NCBI GenBank assembly: GCA_964478915.1
Contig: CAYZKG010000144.1
Span: forward strand, 1 to 6,171
DNA length: 6,171 nt
DNA from: CAYJUM01 sp964478915
GTDB lineage: Bacteria > Nitrospirota > Nitrospiria > Nitrospirales > Nitrospiraceae
Reading direction: 5' to 3'
Below are positions 1 through 6,005 of the stretch, piece by piece. Numbering within the stretch: the stretch's first letter is position 1; each line of letters begins with the position of its first letter. The translations under genes and the position numbers were made by a program. The notes below the pieces were generated by a model. The model saw only the letters and a program-made list of their open reading frames with translations, had not been told where the DNA came from and made no database searches.

Positions 1-2
1 TC

Positions 3-344
3 CCGATCTTCGATACGTTTTTCGTCATGTACATGCGCCTGGTCCGCCGCCTTCCGGTCTACCTCGGCAGTCCGGATCATGTGGCGCTGCGGCTGCGGCA
101 ATGGGGGCTGACCGTCCCTCAGGTGATCGGAGTCATGTGGCTGGGGGCGGCGACCCTGGGCGGCTTTGGGGTGGCAATAATGTTACTTCCCGTAGAGGCC
201 GCTTTCATGATTGCTGCTCTGGTCGTGCTGGCCCTGGCTGCGCTGGCCTGGGTCCTGCAGCGCGCCGGACAGCCGCTCACCGGGTATCCGTTCCGACGGG
301 TGCCGCTCGGCAAGATGCCGGCTGAAAGCGAGAGCGCGCCATGA
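3..344 (+). CDS. Polyprenyl-phosphate sugar-1-phosphate transferase (WecA/MraY family), C-terminal fragment
   Basis: The gene is cut by the window's left edge; frame 3 is open from the first complete codon and gives 113 residues. Enzymes of this family sit in the inner membrane and transfer a sugar-1-phosphate (often GlcNAc-1-P) from a UDP-sugar to undecaprenyl phosphate, the first step of lipid-linked glycan assembly. The fragment opens with PIFDTFFV, the family's typical PIxDT-type segment, followed by a basic stretch (MRLVRRL) and SPDHVALRLRQWGLT, which matches the cytosolic loop that in WecA carries the HIHH sugar-recognition motif. Two hydrophobic segments follow (about residues 41-62 and 66-85), then a polar tail. 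The loop here reads DHVALRL, so only the first His is kept. The ATG at base 27 is internal, not the start. The stop overlaps the next gene's start (ATGA). The family call is firm; the exact sugar substrate cannot be read. Confidence 0.85.
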   Translation, partial: PIFDTFFVMYMRLVRRLPVYLGSPDHVALRLRQWGLTVPQVIGVMWLGAATLGGFGVAIMLLPVEAAFMIAALVVLALAALAWVLQRAGQPLTGYPFRRVPLGKMPAESESAP

Positions 345-1639
345 TCCTCATTCTTGGAGCCGGCATGGCCGGTCTCAGCGCGGCATACCATCTAAATGCG
401 GCCGGAGTCCGTTGCCGGCTGTATGAAAAAGAACCGATGGTCGGTGGCCTGTGCCGGTCCTACCGACACGGGGGCTTTACGTTCGACCACACCGGCCACC
501 TTCTCCATTTCCGCAAGCACGATATCCAGGAGTTGGTGGAGCGATTGCTTCCGGGCCAGTTGATCCGGTACACCCGGCGATCGGCGATCTACTCCCACGG
601 GGTCTACACGGACTATCCGTTCCAAGTGAACACCTATGGATTGCCGCCTGAGGTGATCCGTGACTGTCTGGTAGGGTTCGTCGAGACGCTGGTCGCGCGG
701 TCACGAAAGCCGCCCAGTCCCTCATTCAAGCAGTGGATCCTGGACAATCTCGGAGACGGCATCGCCCGGCATTTCATGCTCCCGTTCAACGAAAAACTCT
801 GGCGCGTGCCGCTGGAGCAGATGACGGCGGACTGGGTCTCCTGGCTGGTTCCGAAGCCGGGCCTGCGCGACGTGGTCAATGGCGCATTGGGGATCAAAGA
901 ACGGGCCTTTGGCTACAATGCAACCTTCCAGTACCCCATAACCGGGGGAATCGGCGTGCTGGCCGAGGGCTTTCTCCCGCACGTCAAGGAACTGGAGCTG
1001 GGCAAGGAAGCGGTGGAGATCGACACCAAGCAACGCAAGGTCCGCTTCCGGGATGGCTCCGAAGAATCTTATGACCGGCTCATCTCGACTCTTCCGGTGT
1101 CCGAGTTGGTGGCCCGCTCCACCGATCTCCCCAAGCGCATGCGCGAGGCGGCCGGCAAGTTGCGGGTGACGCCCATCTACGCCATCAACCTCGCGGTGGA
1201 GCGGGAAGGGCTTTCGGACAAGCACTGGATCTATTTTCCCGAGCCGGAATTCCCGTTTTACCGGGTCGGATTCCAGTCTAATTTCGCACCGCACTGTGCC
1301 AGGCCCGGGACGACCACACTCTACGTGGAGATGTCCCACGATCCGAAAGACCGGATGGATCTCGACCGAATCGTGGCTGGCGTCACGGTGGGATTGCAAA
1401 GAGCCGGGCTCCTGAAGGGCGGAGAGCCCTTGGCAACGGCCGATGTCCGTGATGTCCCCCATGCCTATGTGGTCTTCGACCGGAACCGGGCCCGTGTCCT
1501 GCCGTGGCTCCTGGAGGAACTGGCCTCGCGGGACATCCATTCGATCGGGCGGTACGGCCGCTGGGAGCATTCCTCCATCGAGGATGCGATCGCCCAGGGA
1601 AAACAGATCGCCGCGCTGCTGGCGAAGAGAACCTCATGA
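341..1639 (+). CDS. FAD-dependent oxidoreductase, UDP-galactopyranose mutase/protoporphyrinogen oxidase-like
   Basis: A 432-residue flavoprotein of the NAD(P)-binding Rossmann/amine oxidase type. Residues 2-12 (ILILGAGMAGL) form the GxGxxG dinucleotide-binding turn. E29, at the end of the second strand, is placed to bind the adenosine ribose of FAD. The VGGLCRS segment (about 34-40) and FDHTGHLLHF (about 48-57) parallel the GG and His-containing flavin-contacting loops of UDP-galactopyranose mutase. Near the C-terminus, SIGRYGRWEHSSIEDA (401-416) is the second FAD-binding block of this superfamily. There is no signal peptide, so it is probably cytosolic. It starts inside the stop of the WecA-family gene (ATGA) and ends in the same kind of overlap with the glycosyltransferase gene. 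That placement argues for a role in making or modifying a sugar for the polysaccharide rather than in haem synthesis. Whether it is a true mutase, an oxidase or a carotenoid-desaturase-like enzyme is not settled by the motifs. Confidence 0.8.
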   Translation: MILILGAGMAGLSAAYHLNAAGVRCRLYEKEPMVGGLCRSYRHGGFTFDHTGHLLHFRKHDIQELVERLLPGQLIRYTRRSAIYSHGVYTDYPFQVNTYGLPPEVIRDCLVGFVETLVARSRKPPSPSFKQWILDNLGDGIARHFMLPFNEKLWRVPLEQMTADWVSWLVPKPGLRDVVNGALGIKERAFGYNATFQYPITGGIGVLAEGFLPHVKELELGKEAVEIDTKQRKVRFRDGSEESYDRLISTLPVSELVARSTDLPKRMREAAGKLRVTPIYAINLAVEREGLSDKHWIYFPEPEFPFYRVGFQSNFAPHCARPGTTTLYVEMSHDPKDRMDLDRIVAGVTVGLQRAGLLKGGEPLATADVRDVPHAYVVFDRNRARVLPWLLEELASRDIHSIGRYGRWEHSSIEDAIAQGKQIAALLAKRTS

Positions 1640-2829
1640 GGCAACCGGTCACCATCGCGCACGTCGTTACCAAGCTGGAGCTGGGCGGCGCGCAGCAGAT
1701 TGCTCTGTACACGGTCTCGCATCTGGACCGCACGCGATTCCGGCCGATCCTGATAGCCGGGGAGCCGGGCATCTGTGATGACGAAGGACGGTACGCCGGC
1801 GAGGAGTTCTATCAGGTGCCGTCGCTCGTGCGACCTATCCGACCGCTCGGCGACATGCGGGCCTTGTACGATCTGACTCGGCTGTTCAGGCGGCTCAAGC
1901 CCACCATCGTTCACACCCACAGCTCCAAGGCCGGGATCCTGGGGCGATGGGCGGCCCGGCTTGCCGGCATTCCGATCATCGTGCACTCCATCCATGGCTT
2001 CGGGTTCACGCGGGACCAGCATCCGCTGCTCCGGTGGGCACTGATCGAGTTGGAACGGAGCGTCGCGAGGGTAACGCGGAAATTCTTTCCTGTGTCCCGA
2101 GCCACGCGTCGGCTCGGCATCGAGCTCGGGCTGTTCACGGAAGCGAATTCGACGGTGCTTCCACCGGGGATCGATCCGGAAGTCTTTTGCGGGATGCGCG
2201 TCGACGTGCCGGCGATGTGCCGCAAGCTGGGACTGGAAGCGGACCGGCCAGTCGTCGGCATGATCGCGCCGCTGAAGCCTCAGAAGGCGCCTGTTGATTT
2301 CGTAAAGGTCGCAGCGCGGGTCCATCAAGCCAGGCCGGACGTCCAGTTCCTGTTGGTCGGGGATGGCGAGCTGCGGGCTGCCGTGGAGGCCGAGGTCGCG
2401 GCACAGGGTCTCCGGGGGCGCTTTATTCTGATCGGATGGCGTCGGGACATTGCCGAGATCATGCGTTGTCTGGACGTCTTCGTCCTGACCTCCCGCTGGG
2501 AAGGCCTTCCACGGGTCTATCTGGAAGCGACCGCCAGCGGGGTCCCGGTGGTCGGAACCCGGGTGGATGGAGCCCCTGAGGTGATTCAGGAGGGGAGGAA
2601 CGGCTATCTGGCCGAGCCCGGCGACATCGGGACGCTGGCGGCCCATGTCCTGTCGCTTCTCGCCGACCCGGACAGAGCGCGAGCCATGGGCCGGAGCGGC
2701 GCGGCCCTGGCACTGGAGTACGACATCAGAGAAATGATGCGACGCCAGGAACGGGAATATGAGACCCTCTTGGCCGAGCAAGCGGCCCATGTCTTCCCGT
2801 TGAACGTCGCAGGGAGCCCGTCTTCATGA
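1636..2829 (+). CDS. Glycosyltransferase, GT4 family (GT-B fold)
   Basis: A 397-residue retaining glycosyltransferase, probably transferring a sugar from a nucleotide donor to the lipid-linked glycan at the cytosolic face of the membrane. The N-terminal Rossmann domain begins IAHVVTKLELGGAQQ, with the acceptor-side glycine pair at residues 17-18, and includes IVHTHSSKAGILGR (about 91-104). The C-terminal donor domain has the EX7E motif, E289 and E297, in SRWEGLPRVYLEATA. In the donor phosphate-binding segment APLKPQKAP (211-219) the lysine is present (K217), but the usual Arg of the G-R-L-x-P-E-K pattern is Pro212. An in-frame ATG exists at 1504, but I chose 1636: it gives the canonical N-terminus, makes an ATGA overlap with the upstream gene, and has a purine-rich GAAGAGA at 1624-1630. 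The 1504 start would place 44 codons inside the FAD gene. The specific sugar is unknown. Confidence 0.9.
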   Translation: MRQPVTIAHVVTKLELGGAQQIALYTVSHLDRTRFRPILIAGEPGICDDEGRYAGEEFYQVPSLVRPIRPLGDMRALYDLTRLFRRLKPTIVHTHSSKAGILGRWAARLAGIPIIVHSIHGFGFTRDQHPLLRWALIELERSVARVTRKFFPVSRATRRLGIELGLFTEANSTVLPPGIDPEVFCGMRVDVPAMCRKLGLEADRPVVGMIAPLKPQKAPVDFVKVAARVHQARPDVQFLLVGDGELRAAVEAEVAAQGLRGRFILIGWRRDIAEIMRCLDVFVLTSRWEGLPRVYLEATASGVPVVGTRVDGAPEVIQEGRNGYLAEPGDIGTLAAHVLSLLADPDRARAMGRSGAALALEYDIREMMRRQEREYETLLAEQAAHVFPLNVAGSPSS

Positions 2830-3944
2830 ACGTGCCTTTGCTGGACCTGAAAGTCCAGTACAAACAGATCAAGACCGAAGTGATGGCCGCCATCGAGGCG
2901 GTGTGCGAGGAGCAGGGGTTCATCCTTGGAAAGCGCGTGGCAGAGCTGGAGCGCTCACTGGCTCACTACATCGGGGCATCGCATGCAGTCGGGGTGGCCT
3001 CCGGCAGCGACGCCATCTTGCTGTCGTTGATGGCGGCTGGAATCAGGCCGGGCGATGAAGTGATCACAGTCCCGTTTTCATTCTTTGCCACAGCCGGCTC
3101 GGTCTCGCGCCTGGGGGCCACGCCGGTGTTCGTGGACATTCTGGCCGACACCTTCAATCTCGACCCCAAGGGGCTCGAAGCCAGGATCACGGCTCGGACC
3201 AAGGCGATCATTCCGGTGCACCTCTTCGGGCAGTGCGCCGATATGGAGCAGATCGGCGAGATCGCCCGGCACCACGGGCTGAAGGTGATCGAAGATGCCT
3301 GTCAAGCGATCGGGGCGTCACGCAACGAGCGGAAGGCCGGGACGTTGGGCGATGCGGGCTGCTTCAGCTTCTTTCCATCCAAAAATCTGGGAGGATTCGG
3401 GGATGGGGGCCTCGTGACCATGAACAATGCAGGCTTTGCCGACGCGGTAATGAGGCTCCGGGTGCACGGCAGCCGCACCCGCTATGAGCATGACCTCGTC
3501 GGCATCAACAGCCGTCTCGACGCGCTTCAGGCCGCTGTCCTGCAGGTGAAGCTCCGGCACCTCGACCGATGGACCGAAGGCCGGCGCCATAACGCCAGTC
3601 GGTACGCACGGCTCTTCAAGGAGGCCAAGCTGGGTGATCGCGTGGTTCTGCCGGTGACCGCGCCCGGGAATTACCATGTTTTCAATCAATTCACCATCAG
3701 AGCCCGGAAGCGGGACGAATTGAAGGAGTATCTCAAACAGAAAGGCATCGGCACCGAAATCTACTATCCGATCCCGCTTCACCTCCAGGCCTGCTACAAG
3801 GACCTGGGCTATCACAAAGGCGCCTTCCCCGAATCGGAGCGAGCGGCCCAGGAGGCGCTGTCCCTTCCGATCTATTCCGAGCTGACCGAGGATCAGCTTG
3901 CCTACGTGGTCGAGATAATTCGGCGGTTCTATTCCTCCCATTAG
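2826..3944 (+). CDS. DegT/DnrJ/EryC1/StrS family PLP-dependent sugar aminotransferase
   Basis: A 372-residue fold-type I aminotransferase, the usual length for the family, which converts a keto-sugar nucleotide to an amino sugar with glutamate as typical donor. The start NVPLLDLKVQY is characteristic. SGSDA (59-63) corresponds to the PLP phosphate-binding turn, the Asp of VIEDACQ (D157) should contact the pyridine nitrogen, and K186 in SFFPSKNLGGFGDGG is the PLP-binding lysine. The HGS-R-Y segment, INSRLDALQAAVL, and the C-terminal YYPIPLHLQ motif are also typical. AGGGAG at 2811-2816, 9 bases before the ATG, is a good ribosome binding site, and the start lies in an ATGA overlap with the glycosyltransferase gene. 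Members resembling WbpE/WlbC/FdtB-type enzymes act on 3-keto sugars, but substrate position cannot be decided here. It implies that the polysaccharide contains an amino (possibly N-acylated) sugar. Confidence 0.92.
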   Translation: MNVPLLDLKVQYKQIKTEVMAAIEAVCEEQGFILGKRVAELERSLAHYIGASHAVGVASGSDAILLSLMAAGIRPGDEVITVPFSFFATAGSVSRLGATPVFVDILADTFNLDPKGLEARITARTKAIIPVHLFGQCADMEQIGEIARHHGLKVIEDACQAIGASRNERKAGTLGDAGCFSFFPSKNLGGFGDGGLVTMNNAGFADAVMRLRVHGSRTRYEHDLVGINSRLDALQAAVLQVKLRHLDRWTEGRRHNASRYARLFKEAKLGDRVVLPVTAPGNYHVFNQFTIRARKRDELKEYLKQKGIGTEIYYPIPLHLQACYKDLGYHKGAFPESERAAQEALSLPIYSELTEDQLAYVVEIIRRFYSSH

Positions 3945-3946
3945 CC

Positions 3947-3952
3947 GAGAAG
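3947..3952 (+). promoter_or_regulatory. Probable ribosome binding site of the amidohydrolase gene
   Basis: GAGAAG lies 7 bases before the ATG at 3960, inside the 15-base gap after the aminotransferase stop. It is the only Shine-Dalgarno-like run in the gap and supports the start that gives the signal peptide. No promoter or terminator is visible in the gap, so read-through from the polysaccharide operon is likely. Confidence 0.5.
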
Positions 3953-3959
3953 CTCGTCT

Positions 3960-5372
3960 ATGCCCCTTCAGAGCCGGTCGCTGCGTTATTTGCTGGCGCC
4001 CGTAGTGCTCGGCGCTTCTTTGCTGATTACCTTCACCCTGAGCGCGACGGGCGACCTGGCTGCCGAAGAGCAGTCGTCACGGACGCTGATTCGCCACGCT
4101 TCGCTGATCCTGACGATGGACCCGACGCTGGGCAATGGCCAGCTCGGGACCCTGACCGACGGCGATGTGCTCGTTGCCGGGGAGACGATCGTGGCCGTCG
4201 GGAAGGGGCTCTCACCCACCGGGGCCACAGTGGTGGAGGCTGCCGGAAAGATCATTCTCCCGGGCTTCGTGGACATTCACAATCATCTCTACCAGTCCGT
4301 GTTCCGCGGAGGCTGCACCGATGAGGATGTCCTGGGCTGGCTGGATCACTGCAACATTCCGGTGCGGAAAGCGATGAGTGAAGCCGATATCTACGCCCCC
4401 GTGCGCCTGAGCACGCTGGACCTCATCGGGACCGGAGTGACCACGGTCGTGGACTGGGTGCACCTGTTCAAGCCGGAAGTGGCCCGTGCCTATGTCCGGG
4501 CGCTGGCCGACTCGGGGCTGCGCTTCGTGTTCGCGTACAGCCAGCGCAAGGAGAATCTCGGTGCGATCAAGCAGGTGAAGGCCGAGCTGATCGATCCGCT
4601 CCCCCTGGCGACCTTTCAGCTCTCGGGAGGGACCCTCCAGCACAGCGCCGAGCACCTGGCATTGATGGCGGCATTGGCGCGGGAGCTGAACGTGAAGCTG
4701 AATGTGCACCTGCTCGAGCACATCAAGCAACGCGAGGATGAGCCGGTGAAATTGTTGGAGAAAACCGGCGCGCTGGCCTTGGGCCGGAATCTCCTGGTGA
4801 ACCATGCGATTCATCTCATGGATGAGGAGATTGCCCTGCTGGCGAAGCATGATGTCCGCGTCTCCCACAATCCGCTCAGCAACATGCGGCTGGCCTCCGG
4901 CATCATCCGCTTGCCGGAATTGCATGCGGCGGGGATTAAAATGGGGCTCGGCCTCGACGGCGGGACGAACGACACGAGCGACATGTTCAGCAACATGCGG
5001 GCCGCGGTGGGATTGCAACGCGCCAAGGCCTTGCAGGCGACGGTCTATCCGACCGTGGCGGATGTGCTCCGGATGGCGACACTCGGCGGCGCCGAGGCGC
5101 TCGACATGGCCGATAAGATCGGCTCGCTCACGCCCGGCAAGAAGGCAGATCTCATCATCCTGGATCCCGGCAGCGTGAATTTCGCGCCCCGGTGGGACTG
5201 GATCAACCAGATCGTCTTCAATGCCCAGCCGGCCAACGTGGAATACGTCTTCGTGAACGGCAAGGCCTTGAAGGCAAAGGGGCAATTCGTCGGGGTGAAT
5301 CCAGCCGAAGTCATCCAAGCAGCCGAGCAGGCTGCCCAGCGCCTCAGAAACGCGGTCAAGAAATCAAAGTAG
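3960..5372 (+). CDS. Exported metal-dependent amidohydrolase (SAH/guanine/chlorotriazine deaminase-like)
   Basis: A 470-residue amidohydrolase-superfamily protein. A basic start (MPLQSRSLRYLL) and a hydrophobic run to about residue 28, then a small-residue stretch (SATGDLAAEE), look like a cleavable Sec signal peptide, so the enzyme probably works in the periplasm. The small N-terminal beta domain (about 41-100) ends in ILPGFVDIHNH, with metal ligands H107 and H109. H250 and E253 (NVHLLE), H282 (VNHAIH) and D333 (LGLDGG) complete the site in the order seen in S-adenosylhomocysteine/methylthioadenosine deaminases, guanine deaminases and the AtzA/TrzN hydrolases. The closing beta-sandwich segment has the typical IGSLTPGKKADLIILD (387-402). 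It would hydrolyse a C-N (or C-X) bond on a heterocycle or similar compound; the substrate cannot be read. It is 15 bases after the aminotransferase and may be the last gene of that transcript, without a clear functional link. No hairpin terminator follows. Confidence 0.88.
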   Translation: MPLQSRSLRYLLAPVVLGASLLITFTLSATGDLAAEEQSSRTLIRHASLILTMDPTLGNGQLGTLTDGDVLVAGETIVAVGKGLSPTGATVVEAAGKIILPGFVDIHNHLYQSVFRGGCTDEDVLGWLDHCNIPVRKAMSEADIYAPVRLSTLDLIGTGVTTVVDWVHLFKPEVARAYVRALADSGLRFVFAYSQRKENLGAIKQVKAELIDPLPLATFQLSGGTLQHSAEHLALMAALARELNVKLNVHLLEHIKQREDEPVKLLEKTGALALGRNLLVNHAIHLMDEEIALLAKHDVRVSHNPLSNMRLASGIIRLPELHAAGIKMGLGLDGGTNDTSDMFSNMRAAVGLQRAKALQATVYPTVADVLRMATLGGAEALDMADKIGSLTPGKKADLIILDPGSVNFAPRWDWINQIVFNAQPANVEYVFVNGKALKAKGQFVGVNPAEVIQAAEQAAQRLRNAVKKSK

Positions 5373-5407
5373 CGCGTAGAGGCGTTATACGGTTCTGTCT
5401 AATTGTA

Positions 5408-5414
5408 GTTAGGC
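5408..5414 (+). other. Integron core site GTTAGGC at the 5' boundary of the cassette
   Basis: GTTAGGC fits the integron core-site consensus GTTRRRY. Recombination by an integron integrase occurs between G5408 and T5409. These seven bases are the exact reverse complement of the R'' box GCCTAAC at 5920-5926, the relation expected between the first bases of an inserted cassette and the inverse core site of its own attC. No R'' box or attC arm pairs with it upstream, so the flank to its left is not a normal preceding cassette. A seven-base consensus occurs by chance often; the match to R'' and the gene arrangement give it weight. Confidence 0.6.
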
Positions 5415-5467
5415 TTCACGAGGCCGAAGGCTAGCTATTCGCGGCGAAAAGAGATATTGTCTGATGG

Positions 5468-5710
5468 GTGCCGGCATACAAATTCACCGAATATTTCGAG
5501 AAGGAGGCTTTGCGCAAGCGTCCCTACCTGAAAAAGGAGTGGTGCATTAGGGTATTGGAGAACCCGCTACGAAGTGAGCCTCAAGAGGGAAACCGCTATC
5601 GGTTCTGGGGCCGGATTGAGGAACTTGAGGGACGGATATTGAGAGTGATCACTCTGGAGGACAAGGTCACGGTTCACAATGCTTTTCCAGACAGAGGGTT
5701 CAAGCCATGA
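5468..5710 (+). CDS. Small basic protein, putative toxin-like partner of the DUF2283 protein
   Basis: An 80-residue protein read from a GTG start. An in-frame TGA at 5462-5464 bars any earlier start, and the nearby ATG at 5464 is in another frame. The ribosome binding site is weak (purine run AAAAGAGA at 5447-5454, 13 bases upstream). I do not recognise a named family with certainty. It has a Lys/Arg- and aromatic-rich N-terminal half (KFTEYFEKEALRKRPYLKK) that looks helical, with EWC and VLENPLRSEPQ, then a beta-rich half YRFWGRIEELEGRILRVI ending TVHNAFPDRGFKP. The helix-then-sheet layout and small basic character recall RelE/BrnT-type toxins, but no catalytic residues can be assigned. Its stop overlaps the DUF2283 start (ATGA), so the two are made together. 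It lies inside the proposed integron cassette. The gene is well supported; the toxin role is inference from size, pairing and setting. Confidence 0.75.
   Translation: MPAYKFTEYFEKEALRKRPYLKKEWCIRVLENPLRSEPQEGNRYRFWGRIEELEGRILRVITLEDKVTVHNAFPDRGFKP
5693..5698 (+). promoter_or_regulatory. Ribosome binding site of the DUF2283 gene
   Basis: AGAGGG, 8 bases before the ATG at 5707, lies within the end of the preceding coding sequence. It is a better site than the one before the first gene, so the second protein may be made at a higher rate, as is often seen for an antitoxin; this last point is inference. Confidence 0.5.
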
Positions 5711-5925
5711 AGCTCAATTATTATCCCGACACGGACTCGCTATATATTGATCTTTCGGAGCGATCGAGCGTTGAAAGCCGAGAGATCTCTGAAGGTGTTG
5801 TCCTTGATTACGATGCCGCAGGAAATCTCGTCGGTATTGACATCGACAACGCTAGCCGGAAGGTTGAACTCAAGCAGCTTACTCTCAACAAGCTACCGGC
5901 GATTATACAGACCAATCCAGCCTAA
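5707..5925 (+). CDS. DUF2283 family small protein (putative antitoxin-like partner)
   Basis: A 72-residue acidic protein with the full DUF2283 pattern: MKLNYYPDTDSLYIDL at the start, then SREISEGVVLDYDAAGNLVGIDI and the closing segment NASRKVELKQL. The YxPDxDxLYIxL and G-V-x-L-D-Y-D-x-x-G-x-L-V-G-I-x-I motifs are diagnostic. Members are small, beta-rich and of unknown biochemical function, often found next to small basic proteins in apparent toxin-antitoxin-like pairs. Here the partner is the gene just upstream, joined by an ATGA overlap. If this is such a pair, the order would be toxin first and antitoxin second, which is less common than the reverse but known. The TAA stop (5923-5925) falls inside the GCCTAAC box of the attC site, showing how tightly the gene is fitted into the cassette. 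Family assignment is strong; an antitoxin role is a hypothesis. Confidence 0.85.
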   Translation: MKLNYYPDTDSLYIDLSERSSVESREISEGVVLDYDAAGNLVGIDIDNASRKVELKQLTLNKLPAIIQTNPA

Positions 5926-5977
5926 CTTCGCTTCAGACCGACCACTTCACAGCGACGGCTGAGCTTTGTCGTTAGAT
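5920..5977 (+). other. attC recombination site (58 bases) of an integron cassette
   Basis: R'' is GCCTAAC (5920-5926, fits RYYYAAC) and R' is GTTAGAT (5971-5977, fits GTTRRRY); five bases pair, CTAAC with GTTAG. Inside, L'' TCAGACCG (5933-5940) pairs with L' CGGCTGA (5956-5962), leaving A5937 unpaired. Such an extrahelical base, with unpaired spacers between R and L boxes (5927-5932 and 5963-5970), is a hallmark of attC hairpins, which integron integrases recognise as folded bottom strand. GC at 5930-5931 can also pair with GC at 5963-5964, bulging T5932. The apical loop is 5941-5955. A length of 58 is at the short end of the known range. It overlaps the DUF2283 stop codon, and its R'' box exactly complements the core site at 5408-5414. 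Confidence 0.7.
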
Positions 5978-6005
5978 CGCTCGATTTGGGATGAGAGGAA
6001 GAAAT

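Larger units (their letters stand above)
5409..5971 (+). mobile_element. Probable integron gene cassette (563 bases) with two small genes and an attC site
   Basis: The unit begins TTAGGC just after the core-site G and ends with the G of the attC R' box. Inside are two small genes in the same direction as the attC, as is standard in cassettes, with little spare DNA; the second gene's stop codon lies in the attC R'' box. By hand count, bases 5521-5880 are 180/360 GC (50%), against 230/360 (64%) for bases 4141-4500 in the amidohydrolase, which supports a foreign origin. No convincing promoter is seen in the 59 bases before the first gene; a TATTGT at 5455-5460 lacks a good -35 partner. Integron cassettes commonly carry toxin-antitoxin or unknown small genes. 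No integrase is in the window, so this could be the start of a longer array or an isolated insertion. Confidence 0.62.

Noticed and set aside
1504..1635. N-terminal extension of the glycosyltransferase from an ATG at 1504.
   Set aside because: It is read within the FAD gene, encodes no known domain, and the ATG at 1636 has an ATGA overlap, a Shine-Dalgarno-like run and the canonical GT4 N-terminus.
1465..2790. Long open frame on the - strand (441 codons), with similar long antisense frames at 722-1570, 3318-3941 and 4212-5318.
   Set aside because: Each lies opposite a gene with clear family motifs. The translations are rich in Arg, Gly, Pro and His and show no recognisable domain, as expected from complements of GC-rich coding DNA.
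5386..5392. GTTATAC as an alternative integron core site.
   Set aside because: It has T where the GTTRRRY consensus needs a purine and no complementary R'' box; GTTAGGC at 5408 fits both criteria.
5411..5435. AGGCTTC/GAAGGCT (5411-5417 with 5425-5431) as a terminator after the amidohydrolase gene.
   Set aside because: The stem has a mismatch, is short, and has no following T-run.
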